Shown here: positions 61,501 to 64,000 of the stretch, in pieces
How positions within the stretch are numbered: position 1 is the stretch's first letter
Layout of the letters: the number at the start of each line of letters is the position of its first letter
Source of the DNA: Udeniomyces pyricola
Taxonomy: Eukaryota > Basidiomycota > Tremellomycetes > Cystofilobasidiales > Mrakiaceae
DNA: 64,000 bases
Reading direction: 5' to 3'
Assembly: GCA_039545295.1 (NCBI GenBank)
Contig: BCIK01000024.1
Coordinates: 196,130-260,129, forward strand
Made by a program: the position numbers and the translations under genes
Notes under the pieces: model-generated
What the model saw: the letters and a program-made list of their open reading frames with translations, nothing else
What the model was told of the DNA's origin: nothing
Databases searched by the model: none

Positions 61501-62729
61501 CGAGCCGACAAGCTCCGAACGCTTCCGTTCCATATGCACATCAACCTCGAGCTCGCTGAGGCGGCGTTCCTGGTTTCGTGCATGCTGTGCGAGATTCCGA
61601 TGCTCGCCAAGGGTGGCGAGGACGAGGCCGGTCGATGGGTCCCGTCCAAGCCGTTCAAGCGATTGCTTGATCAGGCCGATAGGCAGACGTTCATGGGCGC
61701 TCCCGAAACGACGAGGAACTGCATCGAGCAAGCGTCCAAGGCGCTCCAGAACGCCGATTGGGAGAGCTGCCGAGACCTCATCCAGCAGATCAAGATTTGG
61801 GCCCTCATGCCGGACTCCAAGAGCGTCAAGGAGATGCTTGCCAAGTTCGTGCCGGTTTCATCGTTTTTTTTTTCATCGTTTTTTTTTGACCGTTTCATAC
61901 AACCGTTTGCTTGGGTTGTGAAGCGTTCACCTTCGTCTTGATCTGTCTTTGTACTGACGCTCCATCATGTTTGTGCCGCATTCCTTTCTCCTCTCTCGTA
62001 TTTCTTCTTTCTCTCCCCCCTTCCCCCCCCCCGCTTTTTTCATTCCTACCCTTCTCCCACTTCACAGGAAGATCCAAGAAGAAGGTCTCCGAACGTACCT
62101 CATCACTTTTGCTCCTTTCTACACGACGCTCTCGCTTTCGCTTCTCTCGACGACGTTCTCGCTCCCCGTCCGAACGGTGACGTCGGTCGTGTCCAAGATG
62201 ATCCACAACGGCGTTCTTCCGGCGTCGCTTGATCAGATCGATCACGTCGTCGTCTTCTACCGGGTCGAACTTACCAAGGTCCAACAGGTCGCCCAGGGCC
62301 TCGCGGAGAAGGTTAAGAACTTGAACGATGGCAACCAAAAGGTTCGTCGGATCCTGGTTTTTTTTTTTTTTTTTTTTTTTCTCTTTTCTCTCCTGGTTTT
62401 GGGGAGGCATTTCGACAGGTCGTTTCTTGGATTGACTCTTTTTTTTTTCCTTTTCTTGCTTTCTTCCCTGTTTCCTTTTTCTTTTCTTTTTCAAACTCCT
62501 TCTCCCTTCCTCCCTTTTTCGATTCCTCCAGGCGTTGGAGGGCAAGCTCGGTACGGGCGGTGAGCGAGGTGATGCCCGAGGCGAGCGCGGAGAAGGGGCC
62601 GAGGGTAAAGGTGGTCGGGGCGAGAGAAGAGGTGGTCGAGGTGGAGCTCGAGGCGGTCGAGGTGGACGTGGTCGAGGCGCGTTCTCGAATACGCTCGGTT
62701 CGCGACGCGTCGGTGGAACGACAGCTTGA
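58502..62729 (+). CDS. NIP1: Translation initiation factor eIF3 subunit c
   Basis: Core subunit of eIF3, which binds the 40S subunit and eIF1/eIF5. Nine exons: 58502-58842, 59141-59226, 59477-59727, 59877-60092, 60222-60572, 60718-60894, 61057-61844, 62068-62341, 62532-62729, 893 residues. MSFFASAPGSDDSDSD is followed by a long Ser/Asp/Glu-rich N-terminus, as in other eIF3c proteins. Core landmarks include GERKNWVVIATEFDKVLRIL, DPEAYTSTYLVSTKG, LEDWSHARAELTTLLELLL, FTKSLQWIDAHGMEYVERLKDE and [30 protein letters not shown]. The PCI domain (about 700-830) includes EGLRTYLITFAPFYTTLSLS and VVSKMIHNGVLPASLDQ. The C-terminus is an RGG-rich tail. Intron 1 (300 nt) joins regions of low conservation, so its position is less certain than the others. 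Confidence 0.97.
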
Positions 62730-63424
62730 GCTTTCTAAAGCAAGGTTGGCAGAGGAGGAGGAGGAGGAGGAGGAGGGGGCTTGGGGGGTTTTTCTTTTTG
62801 GAGGCGAGTGGGTGGTTTAGATGGCGGAGGAAGAGAAGAGGCTTGAATGTTGGGTTCGGTTCAAAGGAGGAAGGAGGGTTTCGTTTATACATCTCTGGTT
62901 TTCGTTTTCTTCTCTTTTTGTTTGGGGAATTTTTTTTTCCTTCTCACTGCTCCGGTACCTGGTGCGTTCTCTTTCTGGGGTTTCCCAAAAAAAAAAAAAA
63001 AAAACGTTTAAGGGAAGAGAAGGCAAGTGATTTCCAGTGGGACTACATTTTATCCGTTCTTCTAAGAAACCAAGAAAAGGACTAGGACCCGAAATGATAG
63101 AATGAGAGAGATAGAGGTCGACGAGAGAGGTCTTGGAAGTAAAAGGAAAACAAGAAGAAGAAGAAAACGATAAAGGGGGGGGGGGGTTGGTTCTGGGTGA
63201 AACAACGGAATTTAACCTATAGCAGAATGGGAAAGAAAAGGGAACTCGAACAAGAACAGATGAAGGACAACAAAAAAAAAGCCTAACAGAGATACATCCC
63301 TCTTTACTTAGTATGGAACAGATTCTTTATCGAGTCAGACGGGACGGCGCCAGAGGTATATCTATAGCTGGTTGGCGGCTGGATTGGATGACTGGCCTGT
63401 TTGATGAGTTTGGAGGGAGCTCGA
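62730..63424. other. Convergent 3' region eIF3c / GSH1
   Basis: Holds a GAG repeat near 62753-62778, an A run near 62989-63004, a G run near 63175-63186 and purine-rich sequence. No gene supported; probably 3' UTRs. Confidence 0.55.
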
Positions 63425-63860
63425 TCAAGGGGATCGGCACCAGTCCTGGCTGCCGACGTAGTTGGGACCCATCAGCTCGGGCGCTAGTCGCGTGCCGACC
63501 TCTCTGCGTGACGACAACACCGAAGGAAAGGGGTCCGAATACAGATGTGTGCGTGGTGAAGTCAGGAGCAAAGGACAGGATCAAGGAGGGAAAGGAGAGA
63601 AGGAGAAAAAGAGAATCACGCGTGAGTAGGAGTCATAATATCAAGACAACGAACCTCTGTCGATAATAGAAAGAGGCAGATTGAAAAAAAAAAAACACAA
63701 GACAGATAGCAAAGGAAAAAGAAAAGAAATAGCTCGTACATTTCGTCGACAGCTCGAGCGAGGTCGTAACAGATCTCGGCGCTCACCACCGAATCGTGCT
63801 TGTACGCCGGGTGGGATCGAATGAACGTTCGGTACCAGCTCGCAGGGGTCACGAGGGTGC
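63425..63860 (-). CDS. GSH1: Glutamate-cysteine ligase, C-terminal end (partial)
   Basis: Catalyses the first step of glutathione synthesis, joining glutamate and cysteine. Only the last two coding exons are inside the window, 63860-63740 and 63503-63425; the gene continues beyond the right edge. The encoded end reads TLVTPASWYRTFIRSHPAYKHDSVVS, then AEICYDLARAVDEIEVG and APELMGPNYVG. This matches the eukaryotic glutamate-cysteine ligase C-ter pattern of a W-x-R-x-F-x-x-S/N-HP-x-Y-K-x-DS-V-V motif followed by a Y-D-L helix. The two exons join in phase across a 236-base intron. Bases 63861-64000 look like intron. Catalytic residues are outside the window. Confidence 0.92.
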
Positions 63861-64000
63861 CTGATCATCGAAAGAGGGAGGAGCCGGGGAGAGGATATTG
63901 GGGAGCGCGCAAGTGAATGAAAGCAGAAGCGCTGTCAGGGTCAAGGTAACCACAAGTAGTTTGGGCACAAGCGGGAGAAGACGAAAAAGCGAGAGTGAAA

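Overview
The window is nuclear DNA of an intron-rich fungus. Almost every gene is cut by short GT-AG introns, with up to 17 coding exons per gene. Homopolymer and dinucleotide runs crowd the introns and spacers, and arginine is often CGA. The protein set is typically fungal: Vtc1, an alpha-1,3-glucanase, a GPI-anchored wall-type protein and a Sac7-type RhoGAP. Exon density and overall style suggest a basidiomycete, probably a yeast, but this is inference and I do not name a genus. No rRNA, tRNA, CRISPR array, transposase or viral gene was recognised.

Layout: AP180-type clathrin adaptor (483-4454 +); VTC1-like (6168-7571 -); ARO8-like aminotransferase (8167-10694 -); large secreted S9-type hydrolase (11502-15308 +); Sac7-type RhoGAP (16587-19263 +); a 170-base N gap (20047-20216); BRX1 (20642-22511 -) divergent from VMA2 (22832-26369 +); a 2.1 kb stretch with no recognised gene; USE1-like SNARE (28480-29949 -); RanGAP RNA1 (30260-32042 -) divergent from tubulin cofactor C (32344-34121 +); a tiny complex I B12-type subunit (34783-35166 -) divergent from mitochondrial release-factor methyltransferase MTQ1 (35586-37511 +); GPI-type ricin-B-fold lectin (38333-40494 -) with a foldback element upstream; RAD54 (41659-45755 -); OMA1 (46087-48522 -); an unrecognised one-TM protein (48982-49766 +); tubulin cofactor E (50414-52615 -) divergent from a GH71 glucanase (53215-55603 +); ATP5/OSCP (56181-57863 +); eIF3c/NIP1 (58502-62729 +); and the 3' end of GSH1 (63425-63860 -).

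These are housekeeping genes, not a pathway cluster. Loose themes are mitochondria (NDUFB3-like, MTQ1, OMA1, OSCP), the vacuole (VTC1, V-ATPase B), tubulin folding (TBCC and TBCE about 18 kb apart) and the cell surface (GH71, lectin, hydrolase). Six neighbouring pairs are divergent and share a 300-800 bp spacer.

I spliced the gene models by hand from conserved protein motifs and checked that exon phases sum correctly; none has transcript support. The most unusual features are very small exons (8 nt in AP180, 20 nt in ARO8, 18 nt and perhaps 4 nt in OMA1, perhaps 6 nt in the lectin gene, an 11-nt terminal coding exon in ATP5), an AP180 tail with eleven Prk1-type phosphosite motifs, a phase-1 cassette-exon architecture in the lectin gene, and a 162-bp near-perfect hairpin.
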